DNA of 32,104 nucleotides from Magnetospirillum sp. UT-4 (GCF_902729435.1 NZ_CACVCG010000062.1:1-32104); one strand, 5' to 3'. Counted from the first letter of the stretch, positions 1 to 8,365 are shown. Notes: generated from the letters alone by a model not told the origin. Translations and numbers: made by a program.

Positions 1-97
1 TACGGATAGGGAATGACCTCGATTGAGGCCAGGAGGGGTTGGGGGACCCAAAACGGCGAAATTTGACCCCGCCTCCCCCCAAGGCTATAAGGGCGCC

Positions 98-1138
98 ATG
101 CGCGCCAAGGTTCTCAAGGTCGTCCTCGTCAATCTCGCCCTGCTCCTCGGCCTGGTGGTGGTCGCCGAACTCATCTTCGGCGACTGGCTGCGCAGCGACC
201 CCATCGCCCGCCTCGACCTGCCGCGCGGCACCGCCGTCACCGTCAATCCCGAGGGGCTCTATCCGGGCGCGCAGCCGTTCCTCTACCGGCGCGATCGGTG
301 GGCACTGCGCGGCGCAGGCGTGGACCCGGCGAAGGTGACCATCCTCACCATCGGCGGCAGCACCACCAACCAGCTGTTCCTGCCCGACGAGCAGACCTGG
401 CAGGCGGTGGCCGAGCGCGAGTTCCGCGCCCAGGGCCGCGACGACGTGGTGGTGGCCAATGCCGGCATCGACGGCCAGAGCACCGTCGGCCACATCAAGT
501 CGCTGGAGGACTGGTTCCCCGCCATCCCGAACCTCAGGCCGCGCTTCGTGCTGGCCTATGTCGGGCTGAACGACGTCCACGTCTCGGGCGCCTGGATCGA
601 CGATCTGCGCCACCCCGACCCGATCAAGCGGTTCCGCCAGCGCAGCGCCATCATCCGCGCCTGGGGCAAGGTCGCCGGCATCCTGAAGGCGCGCCAGGCC
701 AAGCTCACCCACCACCGGGTCGATTACGCCGGCGTGGAATGGACCGACACCCCCGCCGAGCCCGATTTCTCGGCCGGCCCCAATTCCACCCCCGAGGCCT
801 ACAAGGCGCGCCTGAAGCGGATGGCCCAGCTGATCCACGAGATGGGCGCGGTGCCGGTGCTGGTCACCCAGCCGCGCGGCGACTACCGGGTGGTGGACGG
901 CAAGGTGCTGGGAGTGGCGAGCACGGAAGGCCGCAACGGCGTCGATAATTACCGCCTGCTGGCGCGCTTCAACCAGGCCACCCGCGAGGTCTGCCGCGAC
1001 GAGGGGCTGCTGTGCCTGGACCTGGCCCGCGAGCTGACCTTCGAGACCGGGGATTTCTACGACCTTCTCCATACCAGCCCGAGCGGGTCGGAGAAGATCG
1101 GCCGCTGGCTCCACGCCAAGCTCGCGGGTCTGGTATGA
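98..1138 (+). CDS. SGNH/GDSL-family hydrolase, membrane-anchored
   Basis: The product has 346 residues. It begins with a basic stretch and one hydrophobic segment (about residues 5-28), so it is probably anchored in the inner membrane with the hydrolase domain in the periplasm. SGNH blocks are visible: GGST at about 86-89 (nucleophile Ser88), the Gly/Asn block VANAGIDG, GLND at about 156-159, and D322-x-x-H325 near the C terminus. The family are esterases or acyl-hydrolases acting on lipids or sugar O-acyl groups; the substrate cannot be read here. The ATG at 98 is preferred because it starts directly before the membrane segment, whereas the reading frame open from 23 adds a non-conserved-looking leader. 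The gene ends about 56 bp before hisG and may be co-transcribed with it, but its function seems unrelated to histidine synthesis. Confidence 0.8.
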   Translation: MRAKVLKVVLVNLALLLGLVVVAELIFGDWLRSDPIARLDLPRGTAVTVNPEGLYPGAQPFLYRRDRWALRGAGVDPAKVTILTIGGSTTNQLFLPDEQTWQAVAEREFRAQGRDDVVVANAGIDGQSTVGHIKSLEDWFPAIPNLRPRFVLAYVGLNDVHVSGAWIDDLRHPDPIKRFRQRSAIIRAWGKVAGILKARQAKLTHHRVDYAGVEWTDTPAEPDFSAGPNSTPEAYKARLKRMAQLIHEMGAVPVLVTQPRGDYRVVDGKVLGVASTEGRNGVDNYRLLARFNQATREVCRDEGLLCLDLARELTFETGDFYDLLHTSPSGSEKIGRWLHAKLAGLV

Positions 1139-1194
1139 GCGCGTGATTCCGGGTAAACAGGTTGCCCCCGATTCTTGAATTTTCGAGCATGGTG

Positions 1195-1863
1195 ATGGAC
1201 GACAAGCTGGTGATCGCGCTGCCCAAGGGCCGCATCCTCGACGAAGCGATGCCCCTGGTGCGTGCCGCAGGCATCGAGCCCGAGGCCGCCTTCGACGACC
1301 CCAAGAGCCGTCTGCTGCGCTTCGCCACCAACCACCCGCACATCGACATCATCCGGGTGCGCTCGTTCGACGTCGCCACCTTCGTCGCCTTCGGCGCCGC
1401 CCATCTCGGCATCGCCGGCAACGACGTGCTGATGGAGTTCGACTATCCCGAACTCTATGCCCCCCTCGATCTGGGCATCGGCGCCTGCCGCCTGTCGGTG
1501 GCCGAGCCGGCCGACCTGGCCGCCACCGACGATCCGCGCCGCTGGAGTCACGTCCGCATCGCCACCAAGTATCCCGAGGTGACCCGGCGCTTCTTTGCCG
1601 AGCGCGGGGTCCAGGCCGAGTGCGTCAAGCTCAACGGCGCCATGGAACTGGCTCCGTCGCTGGGCCTGTGCAGCCGCATCGTCGACCTGGTGTCCACCGG
1701 CTCGACGTTGAAGGCCAACGGCCTGAAGGAGGTGGAGGTGATCGCCGACGTGACCAGCCGCCTGATCGTCAACCGCGCCGCGCTGAAGACCCGCCCGGGG
1801 GAACTGACCGGGTGGATCGAGCGCTTCCGCATCGCCCGCGAGACCGCCGATGCTGCGGCTTGA
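1195..1863 (+). CDS. hisG: ATP phosphoribosyltransferase, short form
   Basis: HisG catalyses the first step of histidine synthesis, joining ATP and PRPP to phosphoribosyl-ATP in the cytoplasm. The 222-residue length fits the short HisG form, which lacks the C-terminal regulatory domain and works with HisZ; no hisZ is present in this window. The N terminus [14 protein letters not shown] and the PRPP-binding loop [13 protein letters not shown] near residue 165 are characteristic. I chose the ATG at 1195 because a GAG lies 7 bases upstream; ATG at 1189 (two residues longer) and TTG at 1162 are possible. The 3' end overlaps hisD by 14 bases, which suggests translational coupling. Confidence 0.93.
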   Translation: MDDKLVIALPKGRILDEAMPLVRAAGIEPEAAFDDPKSRLLRFATNHPHIDIIRVRSFDVATFVAFGAAHLGIAGNDVLMEFDYPELYAPLDLGIGACRLSVAEPADLAATDDPRRWSHVRIATKYPEVTRRFFAERGVQAECVKLNGAMELAPSLGLCSRIVDLVSTGSTLKANGLKEVEVIADVTSRLIVNRAALKTRPGELTGWIERFRIARETADAAA

Positions 1864-3154
1864 GTCCCGCGCCCCCGGCTTCGAGGCCGGCTTCGCCGCC
1901 CTTCTCGACATGAAGCGTGAGAACGACGTCGATGTGAACGCCGCCGTCGCCGCCATCATCGCCGACGTCAAGGCGCGCGGCGACGAGGCGCTGATCGAGT
2001 ACACCGCCCGCTTCGACCGCCTGCCCGGCCTCACGCCCGAAACCCTGCGCATCCCCGCCGCCGAGGTCGATGCCGCCATCGCCCAGGTTCCGGCCGAGCT
2101 GATCGCCGCCCTCGAACTGGCGGCCGACCGCATCGGCGAATTCCACCGCCGCCAGCTGCCCGAGGGCTACGCCTACACCGATGCCGCCGGAGTGCGGCTG
2201 GGCTGCCGCTGGACCGCGGTCGAGGCCGCCGGCCTCTATGTCCCGGGCGGCACCGCCGCCTATCCGTCGTCGGTGCTGATGAACGCCATCCCGGCCAAGG
2301 TCGCCGGAGTCGGGCGGCTGGTGATGGTGGTCCCCACCCCCGACGGCCGGCTCAATCCGCTGGTGCTGGCCGCCGCCCGCCTGGCCGGGGTGGACGAGAT
2401 CTACCGCGTCGGCGGCGCCCAGGCGGTGGCGGCGCTGGCCTTTGGGACCGCCACCATCCGCCCGGTGGACAAGATCGTCGGACCCGGCAACGCCTATGTC
2501 GCCGCCGCCAAGCGCCAGGTGTTCGGCATCGTCGGCATCGACATGATCGCCGGCCCGTCGGAAATCCTGGTGGTCGCCGACGGCGCCAACGATCCCGCCT
2601 GGATCGCCGCCGACCTGCTGTCCCAGGCCGAGCACGACACCGCCGCCCAGTCGATCCTGATCACCGACGATGCCGGCTTCGGCGAGCGGGTGGTGCAGGC
2701 GGTGGCCTCCCACCTCGCCACCCTGCCCCGCGCCGCCATCGCCCGCGAGAGCTGGGAAGCCCACGGCGCCGTCATCGTGGTGCCCGATCTGCTGGCCGAT
2801 GCGCCGGCCCTGGTCGACCGCATCGCGCCCGAGCACCTGGAACTGGCGGTGGCCGACCCCGATGCCCTGGCGGCGCGCATCCGCAACGCCGGCGCCATCT
2901 TCCTGGGGCGCTACACGCCCGAGGCGGTCGGCGACTATGTCGGCGGCCCCAACCACGTGCTGCCCACCGCCCGCTCGGCCCGCTTCTCGTCGGGGCTGGG
3001 GGTGCACGACTTCATGAAGCGCACCACCCTGATCGGCTGCGACGCCGAGTCCCTGCGCGCCGTCGGCCCCGCCGCCCTGGCCCTGGCCGAGGCCGAGGGG
3101 TTGGGGGCGCACGGCCTGTCGGTGGCGTTGCGCCTGAATCTGGGTCGGGGGTAG
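1850..3154 (+). CDS. hisD: Histidinol dehydrogenase
   Basis: HisD carries out the last two oxidations of histidine synthesis, L-histidinol to L-histidine, with NAD+ and a zinc ion. The 434-residue length is normal for the family. Signature stretches are [27 protein letters not shown], the zinc/NAD region [15 protein letters not shown] followed by LLSQAEHD, the catalytic APEHLEL (Glu-His pair) and the C-terminal GPNHVLPT with GVHDFMKR. The ATG at 1850 lies inside the end of hisG. The next gene starts 2 bases after its stop, so hisG-hisD-UPF0262-phosphatase look like one operon. Confidence 0.96.
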   Translation: MLRLESRAPGFEAGFAALLDMKRENDVDVNAAVAAIIADVKARGDEALIEYTARFDRLPGLTPETLRIPAAEVDAAIAQVPAELIAALELAADRIGEFHRRQLPEGYAYTDAAGVRLGCRWTAVEAAGLYVPGGTAAYPSSVLMNAIPAKVAGVGRLVMVVPTPDGRLNPLVLAAARLAGVDEIYRVGGAQAVAALAFGTATIRPVDKIVGPGNAYVAAAKRQVFGIVGIDMIAGPSEILVVADGANDPAWIAADLLSQAEHDTAAQSILITDDAGFGERVVQAVASHLATLPRAAIARESWEAHGAVIVVPDLLADAPALVDRIAPEHLELAVADPDALAARIRNAGAIFLGRYTPEAVGDYVGGPNHVLPTARSARFSSGLGVHDFMKRTTLIGCDAESLRAVGPAALALAEAEGLGAHGLSVALRLNLGRG

Positions 3155-3156
3155 CC

Positions 3157-3633
3157 ATGCCGCACCGGCAGCGCATCGTCCACGTCCAGCTCGACGAGAA
3201 GACCATGGTGCGGCGCCGGCCCGAGGTCGAGCACGAGCGCAACATCGCCATCTACGACCTGCTCGAGGAGAACTACTTCGCGCCGCAGGGGGGCGACTAC
3301 GTCGGCCCCTACAACCTGCACCTCTCGCTCGAGGACAACCGGCTGCTGTTCGACATCCGCACCCAGGAGGACCTGCCGCAGTTGCAGGTGCCGCTGCCGC
3401 TGATGCCGTTCAAGTCCATCGTCAAGGACTACTTCCTGGTCTGCGAGAGCTACTACGCCGCCATCAAGAAGTCCTCGCCCTCGCAGATCGAGGCCATCGA
3501 CATGGGCCGGCGCGGGCTGCACAACGAGGGCTCGGACCTGCTGAAGGACCGGCTGGCGGGGAAGGTCGACATCGACTTCGACACCGCCCGGCGGCTTTTC
3601 ACGCTGATCTGCGTCCTGCACATCCGGGGCTGA
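3157..3633 (+). CDS. UPF0262 family protein
   Basis: This 158-residue protein of unknown function belongs to the UPF0262 family, which is largely alphaproteobacterial and often sits after hisD. Typical stretches are RIVHVQLDEKTMVRRRPEVE, IYDLLEENYFAPQ and the C-terminal FDTARRLFTLICVLHIRG. It has no signal peptide or membrane segment and no recognisable catalytic motif, so it is probably cytoplasmic. Its stop is followed 4 bases later by the GTG of the phosphatase gene, so the two are very likely co-expressed. No function can be assigned from sequence. Confidence 0.88.
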   Translation: MPHRQRIVHVQLDEKTMVRRRPEVEHERNIAIYDLLEENYFAPQGGDYVGPYNLHLSLEDNRLLFDIRTQEDLPQLQVPLPLMPFKSIVKDYFLVCESYYAAIKKSSPSQIEAIDMGRRGLHNEGSDLLKDRLAGKVDIDFDTARRLFTLICVLHIRG

Positions 3634-3637
3634 GCCG

Positions 3638-4081
3638 GTGGGCGAGCTGCCCTCCGCCGTGCTGTTCTGCTGCACCTTCAATTCCATCCGCTCGCCCATG
3701 GCCGAGGGCATCATGAAGCGCCTGTTCGGCACCCGGGTGTTCGTGGATTCGGTGGGGGTGAAGCCGGGCCAGCTCGATCCCTTCGTGGTCGAGGTGATGG
3801 AGGAGATCGGCGTCGATTTGCGCAAGCACCACGCCAAGACCTTCGACGAGCTCGAGGACGACAGCTTCGACCTGGTGGTCTCGCTGTCGCCCGAGGCCCA
3901 CCACTCGGCGCTGGAGCTGACCCGCACCCTGGCCTGCGAGGTCGAGTTCTGGCCCACCTTCGATCCCACCCTGATCGAGGGCAGCCGCGACGCCCGCCTG
4001 GACGCCTATCGCCAGGTGCGCGACGACCTGATGGCCCGCATCCGAAAACGCTTCCCCTCGGCCACCCTGGCGCGGGAATAG
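3638..4081 (+). CDS. Low-molecular-weight protein tyrosine phosphatase-like protein
   Basis: The 147-residue product has the N-terminal phosphate-binding loop of the LMW-PTP/arsenate reductase superfamily: C12-TFNSI-R18-S (CX5R-S) just after a beta strand, followed by PMAEGIMK. The Cys would be the nucleophile and the Arg would bind phosphate or arsenate. A WPTFDPT stretch near residue 107 may carry the acid Asp. In related alphaproteobacterial genomes this gene usually accompanies UPF0262. Whether it acts on phosphotyrosine or arsenate cannot be decided; I see no obvious resolving-Cys pair of the thioredoxin-coupled ArsC type. The start is the GTG at 3638. Confidence 0.82.
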   Translation: MGELPSAVLFCCTFNSIRSPMAEGIMKRLFGTRVFVDSVGVKPGQLDPFVVEVMEEIGVDLRKHHAKTFDELEDDSFDLVVSLSPEAHHSALELTRTLACEVEFWPTFDPTLIEGSRDARLDAYRQVRDDLMARIRKRFPSATLARE

Positions 4082-4177
4082 GGACGGCCGCGTCCGGGCG
4101 CAAAAGGGCTTGACCTGGGGTGGCTTAGCGCTCACTTATGTGCCCGGCTATGACTTGAACCGCCGATGGAAGGACCT

Positions 4178-4396
4178 ATGGCGAAAGAGGACGTGATCGA
4201 ATTCTCCGGTACCGTGTCCGAACTGCTTCCCAACGCCATGTTCCGGGTCAAGCTGGACAACGAGCACGAAATCCTCGCCCACACCTCCGGCAAGATGCGC
4301 AAGAACCGCATCCGCGTGCTGGCCGGAGACCGGGTCAACGTCGAGATGACGCCCTACGACCTGACCAAGGGTCGCATCACCTTCCGCTTCAAGTAG
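4178..4396 (+). CDS. infA: Translation initiation factor IF-1
   Basis: IF-1 binds the A site of the 30S subunit during initiation, together with IF-2 and IF-3. The 72-residue product is a single S1-like OB fold and matches the family throughout: [42 protein letters not shown] and [12 protein letters not shown]. The ATG at 4178 is used because GGAAGGA lies 4 bases upstream; the ATG at 4166 would add four residues and lacks a ribosome site. It follows a 96-bp gap after the phosphatase and probably has its own promoter there, although I could not settle on a clean -35/-10 pair. Confidence 0.97.
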   Translation: MAKEDVIEFSGTVSELLPNAMFRVKLDNEHEILAHTSGKMRKNRIRVLAGDRVNVEMTPYDLTKGRITFRFK

Positions 4397-4401
4397 CCGC
4401 G

Positions 4402-4986
4402 TTGACCGAGATCGACCGGCTGGTCCTCGCCTCCGCCTCGCCCCGGCGCCTCGACCTGCTGCGTCAGGTCGGCATCATCCCCGCCGCGGTCGATCCCGCC
4501 GACATCGACGAATCACCGCTGAAGGGCGAACTGCCGCTGCCCCACGCCGCCCGCCTGGCCGAGGCCAAGGCCCGCGCCGTCGCCGCCCGCCATCCCGAAT
4601 GCTTCGTCCTGGCCGCCGACACCGTGGTCGCCTGCGGGCGGCGCATCCTGCCCAAGGCCGAGGACCAGCGCACCGCCGCCAAATGCCTGGAGCTGCTGTC
4701 GGGGCGGCGCCACCGCGTCCATGGCGGCGTGGCGCTGCTGGGACCCGACGGCCGGCTGCTGGCCCGCACCGTCACCACCACCGTCACCGTCAAGCGCCTG
4801 GACCGGGCCGAGCTGGCCGCCTATCTCGAGTCCGGCGAATGGCACGGCAAGGCCGGCGGCTACGCCATCCAGGGCCTGGCCGCCGCCTTCGTGCGCCAGC
4901 TCTCGGGCTCCTATTCCAACGTGGTCGGCCTGCCACTGTTCGAGACCGTGCAGATGCTGCGCGGAGCGGGATTGCATGGCCACTGA
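4402..4986 (+). CDS. maf: Maf-like nucleoside triphosphate pyrophosphatase
   Basis: Maf proteins hydrolyse non-canonical or selected nucleoside triphosphates to monophosphates; those of the YhdE type act on dTTP and UTP. The 194-residue protein has the N-terminal LVLASASPRRLDLL signature, an acidic AADTVV segment and GKAGGYAIQG near residue 150, all typical. The start is a TTG at 4402, five bases after infA; no ATG or GTG lies near the conserved N terminus. The 3' end overlaps the RNase E/G-type gene by 11 bases. infA-maf-rng-yacG is a recurring alphaproteobacterial order. Confidence 0.92.
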   Translation: MTEIDRLVLASASPRRLDLLRQVGIIPAAVDPADIDESPLKGELPLPHAARLAEAKARAVAARHPECFVLAADTVVACGRRILPKAEDQRTAAKCLELLSGRRHRVHGGVALLGPDGRLLARTVTTTVTVKRLDRAELAAYLESGEWHGKAGGYAIQGLAAAFVRQLSGSYSNVVGLPLFETVQMLRGAGLHGH

Positions 4987-6283
4987 CATCCTCTATTCCT
5001 GGGGACCGGGTGAAAGCCGCATCGCCCTGGTGCGCGAAGGCCGCCTGGTCGAGGTCGCCATGGTGCGGCCCGAGCTGCTGGCCGGGGCGGTGGTGCTGGG
5101 CCGGGTGGTGGAGATGGCGCCCAAGCTGGGCGCCGCCTTCGTCGATATCGGCCAGGACCGTCCCGCCTTCCTGCAGGGCACCAAGGGGCTGACCCGCGGC
5201 GCCGCCGTGCTGGCCCAGGTCCGGGCCGATGCCGTCGGCTCCAAGGGCGCGACGCTGTCGGCCGACATCGTGCTGCCCGGCCGCCTGCTGGCCTATTCCC
5301 GCCTGCGGTCCGGCGTGACCCTGCCGAAGAAGCTGGCCGAGGACAAGCGCGCCCGCCTGCTGGAGAAGCTGGAGCCGCTGCTGGCCGAGGGCGAGGGGGT
5401 GGCGACCCGCATCGGCGCCCTGACCGCCTCCGAGCCCGAGCTGGAGGCCGAGCTGGTTTCCCACCGCGCCGCCTGGAGCGCCATCCAGGCCGCCGCCGCC
5501 GGCGCGCCGCCGCTGGTGGCGTGGCGGCCCGACCCGGTGGCCCGGCTGCTGGCCGACCATCCCGGCACCCATCGCATCCTGGTCGATGATGCCGCCGCCT
5601 TCGCCGAATTGCGCGGCCGCTTCGGCGCCCTGGTCGAGCACCATCAGGCCGGCCCGGTCTTCGCCCTGTCCGGCGTCGAGGACGCGCTGCAGGCGGCCGC
5701 CGAGCCCGAGGTTCGGTTGCCCTGCGGCGGCCGCGTCGCCATCGAGCCGACCGCCGCGCTGATCGCCATCGACGTGGATTCCGGCCCGGCCACGGCGGCC
5801 GAGGCCAACACCCAGGCGGTGGCGGTGATCGCCCGCCAGCTCCGCCTGCGCAACCTGTCGGGCCAGTTCGCGGTGGACTTCGTCTCGGGCGGCGGCAAGG
5901 GTGCCCTGCTCAAGCTGATGTCGGCACTGAAACAGGCGGTGGCCGCCGACCCGGTGGCCACCCATGTCATCGGCACGACGGCGCTGGGCCTGATCGAGAT
6001 GACCCGCGAGCGTCGCGGCCCCTCCCTGGCCGAGCTGTCCGGCGAACGCGACTGGCGCGCCTCGGCTGAGGCGCTGGCCCTGGCTGCCCTGCGCCTGGCC
6101 CTGGCCGAAGCCCGCCACCGCCCCGGCCGCGCCCTGACCCTGACGGTGGCCCCCGACCTCGCCGCCGCCCTCGCCCGCCGCCCCCAGGCGCTGGCGGAAG
6201 CGGAAGCCCGCCTGGGCCGCCCGCTGACCATCCGCACCGAGTCCGCCCGCCGGCGCGAGGATGTCGGCATCGAGGAGGTCTGA
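4976..6283 (+). CDS. rng: Ribonuclease E/G family protein
   Basis: The 435-residue protein resembles the catalytic part of RNase E/G, single-strand endonucleases that cut A/U-rich RNA and 5' rRNA precursors. Near residues 37-60 an S1-type RNA-binding strand pattern is visible (GRVVEMAPKLGAAFVDIG). The two metal-binding aspartates are probably D266 in AIDVDSG and D301 in FAVDFVSGGGKG. The zinc-link CPxC motif that normally follows the catalytic core and holds the tetramer is absent: after GLIEMTRERRGPSLAEL the sequence continues without cysteines. This short form is typical of the paralogue placed between maf and yacG, so its rRNA-processing role is inferred. The ATG lies within the end of maf. 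Confidence 0.85.
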   Translation: MATDILYSWGPGESRIALVREGRLVEVAMVRPELLAGAVVLGRVVEMAPKLGAAFVDIGQDRPAFLQGTKGLTRGAAVLAQVRADAVGSKGATLSADIVLPGRLLAYSRLRSGVTLPKKLAEDKRARLLEKLEPLLAEGEGVATRIGALTASEPELEAELVSHRAAWSAIQAAAAGAPPLVAWRPDPVARLLADHPGTHRILVDDAAAFAELRGRFGALVEHHQAGPVFALSGVEDALQAAAEPEVRLPCGGRVAIEPTAALIAIDVDSGPATAAEANTQAVAVIARQLRLRNLSGQFAVDFVSGGGKGALLKLMSALKQAVAADPVATHVIGTTALGLIEMTRERRGPSLAELSGERDWRASAEALALAALRLALAEARHRPGRALTLTVAPDLAAALARRPQALAEAEARLGRPLTIRTESARRREDVGIEEV

Positions 6284-6285
6284 CC

Positions 6286-6477
6286 ATGCCGCCCGCCCCC
6301 GCCAACACCAACAAGCCCTGCCCGGTCTGCGGCAAGCCCGCCGACGCCAAATTCCGCCCTTTCTGCTCGCGCCGCTGCGCCGACGTCGACCTCCACCGCT
6401 GGCTCGGCGGCGCCTACCGGGTCGAGACCGACGAGGCCGGGGAAACAGGCGGAAATGCTGGCGACGACGACGTTTGA
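6286..6477 (+). CDS. yacG: DNA gyrase inhibitor YacG (zinc-binding)
   Basis: YacG is a small zinc protein that binds GyrB and inhibits gyrase. The 63-residue product has four cysteine ligands, C12-x2-C15 and C27-x3-C31, in CPVCGKPADAKFRPFCSRRC, followed by the family's DLHRWLGGAYRV. The C-terminal tail is acidic. It starts 2 bases after the RNase gene. Its stop codon overlaps the -35 element of the tRNA-Phe promoter. Confidence 0.93.
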   Translation: MPPAPANTNKPCPVCGKPADAKFRPFCSRRCADVDLHRWLGGAYRVETDEAGETGGNAGDDDV

Positions 6478-6502
6478 CAGCCTCGCCGAAACCCGTTATA
6501 AG
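6474..6502 (+). promoter_or_regulatory. Sigma-70-type promoter of tRNA-Phe
   Basis: A perfect -35 TTGACA (6474-6479) and a -10 TATAAG (6497-6502) are separated by exactly 17 bp. This places the start near 6509, about 23 bases before the mature tRNA. The -35 overlaps the end of yacG. Confidence 0.85.
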
Positions 6503-6531
6503 CGCCCTCTCTTTCGGCCAGAAGCCGCCGT

Positions 6532-6607
6532 GCCCAGGTAGCTCAGTTGGTAGAGCATGCGACTGAAAATCGCAGTGTCGCTGGTTCGATTCCGGCCCTG
6601 GGCACCA
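6532..6607 (+). tRNA. tRNA-Phe (GAA)
   Basis: All cloverleaf parts can be drawn. The acceptor pairs GCCCAGG with CCTGGGC, the D arm is GCTCAGTTGGTAGAGC, the anticodon stem TGCGA/TCGCA holds loop CTGAAAA with anticodon GAA, and the T arm has TTCGATT. The CCA end is encoded. A strong promoter lies upstream and an intrinsic terminator downstream. Confidence 0.97.
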
Positions 6608-6632
6608 TTTATTCCCTTGAAATCAAGGCTTT

Positions 6633-6658
6633 AACGCCCCGCCAGAAGCGGGGCGTTT
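6633..6658 (+). terminator. Intrinsic terminator after tRNA-Phe
   Basis: A perfect 10-bp stem AACGCCCCGC / GCGGGGCGTT with a 5-base loop (CAGAA) is followed by a short T run. It lies 25 bases after the tRNA. Confidence 0.85.
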
Positions 6659-6659
6659 C

Positions 6660-7162
6660 TGCGTCTGTGCCGCTCTCCCCCAATTCTCCCCCAATACTTT
6701 CTTCTTCGAGCCAAAGACCAGCCCACCGGACACCGAGCGGGGAGCCGCCATCGGGCTTGCCGAGGCACGCCAGCGGCGCGACCATGCCCGCGACCGTCAC
6801 CGACCCGCCGCCCAACGCGAAGCCGCCGCCAATCGTGCAAGGAACGTCAGTGACAGAAATGCCGCCGAGCGTTTCGAGCGGGCGGCACAAGCGGTCAGGG
6901 CTGGTGACCCCGTCGCCATCGCCGCCACTCGGTGCGGCGACACCGTCCCAGTGGTTTGCACTTTGGGTTGATCTGATAAAGTCGCCTGAGCCGCCCCAAT
7001 TATTTCGATGGAGAGGGGCTATGAAGGGGATCGGAGCGGTTGCCGCTCGCCTGATGCTTGCGTCCTGCGTCGCGATTCGCCCACCTTGCGTTCGGCCAGT
7101 TGGCTGACCGCCTCGTCGGGTTCGCGCCGCAGCTTGTCGATGGAGGCGGCGATGACGGGCCG
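6660..7162. other. Gene-free scar with protein-like fragments
   Basis: No intact gene is supported in these 500 bases. On + about 6738-6900 one frame reads as an Ala/Arg-rich helical stretch (ERGAAIGLAEARQRRDHARD and on) without a start or a recognisable family. On - about 7010-7165 another frame reads PVIAASIDKLRREPDEAVSQ, then LAERKVGESRRR, which also looks like a protein end. The longer open frames here are not convincing because one of them runs through the tRNA. Position directly behind a tRNA and the patchwork of fragments fit an old insertion or deletion site, but I see no integrase remnant or duplicated tRNA end that would prove it. Confidence 0.4.
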
Positions 7163-7243
7163 CTGCTGAAGGCGGGAACCGGCTGCGGCTCATGCGTCGC
7201 CGAACTGAAGGCCCTGCTGGCCCAGGACACCGTCGCGGCGTGA
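7163..7243 (+). pseudogene. C-terminal [2Fe-2S] BFD-like fragment (nitrate/nitrite reductase type)
   Basis: The last 26 codons before the TGA at 7241-7243 read LLKAGTGCGSCVAELKALL plus a short tail. The pattern AGTxCGSCxPELKxLL is the end of the BFD-like [2Fe-2S] domain found at the C terminus of assimilatory nitrate reductase and in NirB-type nitrite reductases. Nothing upstream resembles the molybdopterin or flavin domains of such enzymes, so this looks like the 3' stump of a deleted gene. Identity is from the short motif only. Confidence 0.5.
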
Positions 7244-7344
7244 GCCGGGCGACATGGGCATTGCCGGTACGGCCATTGATCAAGAGCAAGGACAACCCCG
7301 CGGATCAAATGGTATCTCGGTTCGTGATGATGCCGGAGGCCTAG
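7240..7344 (+). CDS. Possible 34-codon ORF, unidentified
   Basis: A GTG at 7240 overlaps the stop of the preceding fragment (GTGA). The ORF encodes MSRATWALPVRPLIKSKDNP and then ADQMVSRFVMMPEA, ending 3 bases before the PCu(A)C gene. The composition is protein-like, but I do not recognise a family. It may be the end of another degraded gene rather than a functional small protein. Confidence 0.25.
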   Translation: MSRATWALPVRPLIKSKDNPADQMVSRFVMMPEA

Positions 7345-7347
7345 GAA

Positions 7348-7788
7348 ATGCGGGCGGGTTGGCCGATCGTGGTCTTGTTGTTGGCCCTCGCGGGGGCGGC
7401 GCGGGCGGGCGAAATATCCGTCCAGTCACCTTGGACCCGGGCCACCGCCGCCACGGCCAGGACGGGCGCGATCTACTTCACGCTGATCAACCGGGGCGCT
7501 GTCCCCGACCGGCTGATGGCCGCCACCTCTCCCGTCGCCGAAACAGTGGAGCTGCATACGCACATCGAGGAAGGCGATGTGCTGAAGATGAGGCCGGTCG
7601 AGGCCGTTGAGGTTCCGGCGGACGGGCGGGTCACCTTTCAGCCCAGCGGGCTGCACGTCATGCTGATCGGCCTGAGGAAGGCGTTGAAGGAAGGCCAGTC
7701 GGTGCCGGTGGTCCTGATCTTCGAGAAGGCGGGAAGAATCGCCACGGAAGCGCGCGTCCTGCCGGTGCGGGCGCAGGCGCCGCAATAG
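7348..7788 (+). CDS. Periplasmic copper chaperone, PCu(A)C family
   Basis: PCu(A)C proteins bind Cu(I) in the periplasm and deliver it, often with Sco proteins, to the CuA or CuB centres of respiratory oxidases. The 146-residue product has a signal peptide (hydrophobic 7-18, cleavage near AARA-GE). It has the exact family copper motif H-x10-M-x21-H-x-M as H70, M81, H103 and M105. AGGCCTAGGAA stands directly before the ATG. It is separated from the FNR-preceded operon by 158 bp and a small hairpin, so it may be a separate unit, but it shares the copper theme of the following genes. Confidence 0.92.
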   Translation: MRAGWPIVVLLLALAGAARAGEISVQSPWTRATAATARTGAIYFTLINRGAVPDRLMAATSPVAETVELHTHIEEGDVLKMRPVEAVEVPADGRVTFQPSGLHVMLIGLRKALKEGQSVPVVLIFEKAGRIATEARVLPVRAQAPQ

Positions 7789-7821
7789 CCGCCAAGGATT
7801 CGGCCGGCCCTGTGCGGCGCC

Positions 7822-7840
7822 CTGGCGGATTTTCCGCCGG
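7822..7840 (+). terminator. Hairpin after PCu(A)C gene
   Basis: GGCGGA-TTT-TCCGCC, extendable to 8 bp with one wobble pair, lies 34 bases after the stop. There is no T tract, so it is a weak or Rho-assisted terminator at best. Confidence 0.35.
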
Positions 7841-7873
7841 CGAAGAGCGGGTGAACGATTTCTCTTTTCCGGT

Positions 7874-7915
7874 TTGACCGCGATCAATATGCTGCTTGGC
7901 CAGGTGAGCTACCTT
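7874..7915 (+). promoter_or_regulatory. FNR/DNR-type box and class II promoter
   Basis: TTGACCGCGATCAA at 7874-7887 matches the FNR/Anr/DNR consensus TTGAT-N4-ATCAA in 9 of 10 fixed positions. A -10-like TACCTT lies at 7910-7915. The box centre is about 31 bp from the centre of this -10, as in class II activation with the box at -41.5. Translation of the first operon gene starts at 7947. This suggests that the copper/NosL operon is switched on by low oxygen or nitric oxide. It is read from the sequence and not demonstrated. Confidence 0.65.
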
Positions 7916-7946
7916 GCCGACGGCTACCATCAGGGACGCAACCGCG

Positions 7947-8330
7947 ATGTCACGGTCCGGCCACAGCATTCATTCCAGGACGGGGCGCCGCTGGGCGGCC
8001 CTGCTGGGTGTGCTGGCGCTGGTGGTCCAGATCCTGCTGCCGCTGTCGCAGCCCCGCGCCGCCTGGGTCGAGGAGGGGTTGTTCCCGCCCACCTGTTCGG
8101 TGCATCTGGCCGACGCTGCCGGGACCGATGCCGATGCCGACGGCGTTGCGCCCGGTCACTGCCCGCTGTGCCAGCTGGCGGCGGCGGTCGCCATCGAGCC
8201 CTCGATCCTGGTGCTGCCCTTCGCCTGGCCGGCCGGCGTGGCCGTGCCCGACATGGCGGCCGACGACCGCCCGGTTCGCGCGGCCTTCCCGCCATCCTCT
8301 CCCCCCCGAGGGCCACCCTCCCACGCGTAA
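7947..8330 (+). CDS. DUF2946-like cysteine-containing exported protein
   Basis: The 127-residue product has a basic N terminus and one hydrophobic segment (about 16-33), so it is exported or anchored. A short HCPLC motif at residues 71-75 and an overall Ala/Pro-rich makeup fit the DUF2946 family, small proteins often found next to copper genes. The motif could bind Cu(I); this is inference. The ATG at 7947 is chosen over the TTG at 7914 because the membrane segment follows directly. It is the first gene of a 14-gene + strand cluster running to 17471 and lies 60 bases after an FNR-type box. Confidence 0.6.
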   Translation: MSRSGHSIHSRTGRRWAALLGVLALVVQILLPLSQPRAAWVEEGLFPPTCSVHLADAAGTDADADGVAPGHCPLCQLAAAVAIEPSILVLPFAWPAGVAVPDMAADDRPVRAAFPPSSPPRGPPSHA

Positions 8331-8365
8331 GCAATCGTGCTTCACGCAAATGTGGGAGATGAGTG

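Noticed and set aside
4082-4177. infA promoter TTGACC at 4110
   Set aside because: No -10 at 16-18 bp; only TTATGT at 20 bp, too weak to report as a feature.
1057-6396. Long antisense open frames opposite hisD, the RNase gene and others
   Set aside because: They are typical shadows of GC-rich codon usage; their translations are low-complexity and match no family, whereas the + strand genes are clear.
6547-7107. A 186-codon + strand frame after yacG
   Set aside because: It begins inside tRNA-Phe and passes through its terminator; the product is Pro/Ser-rich without family features.
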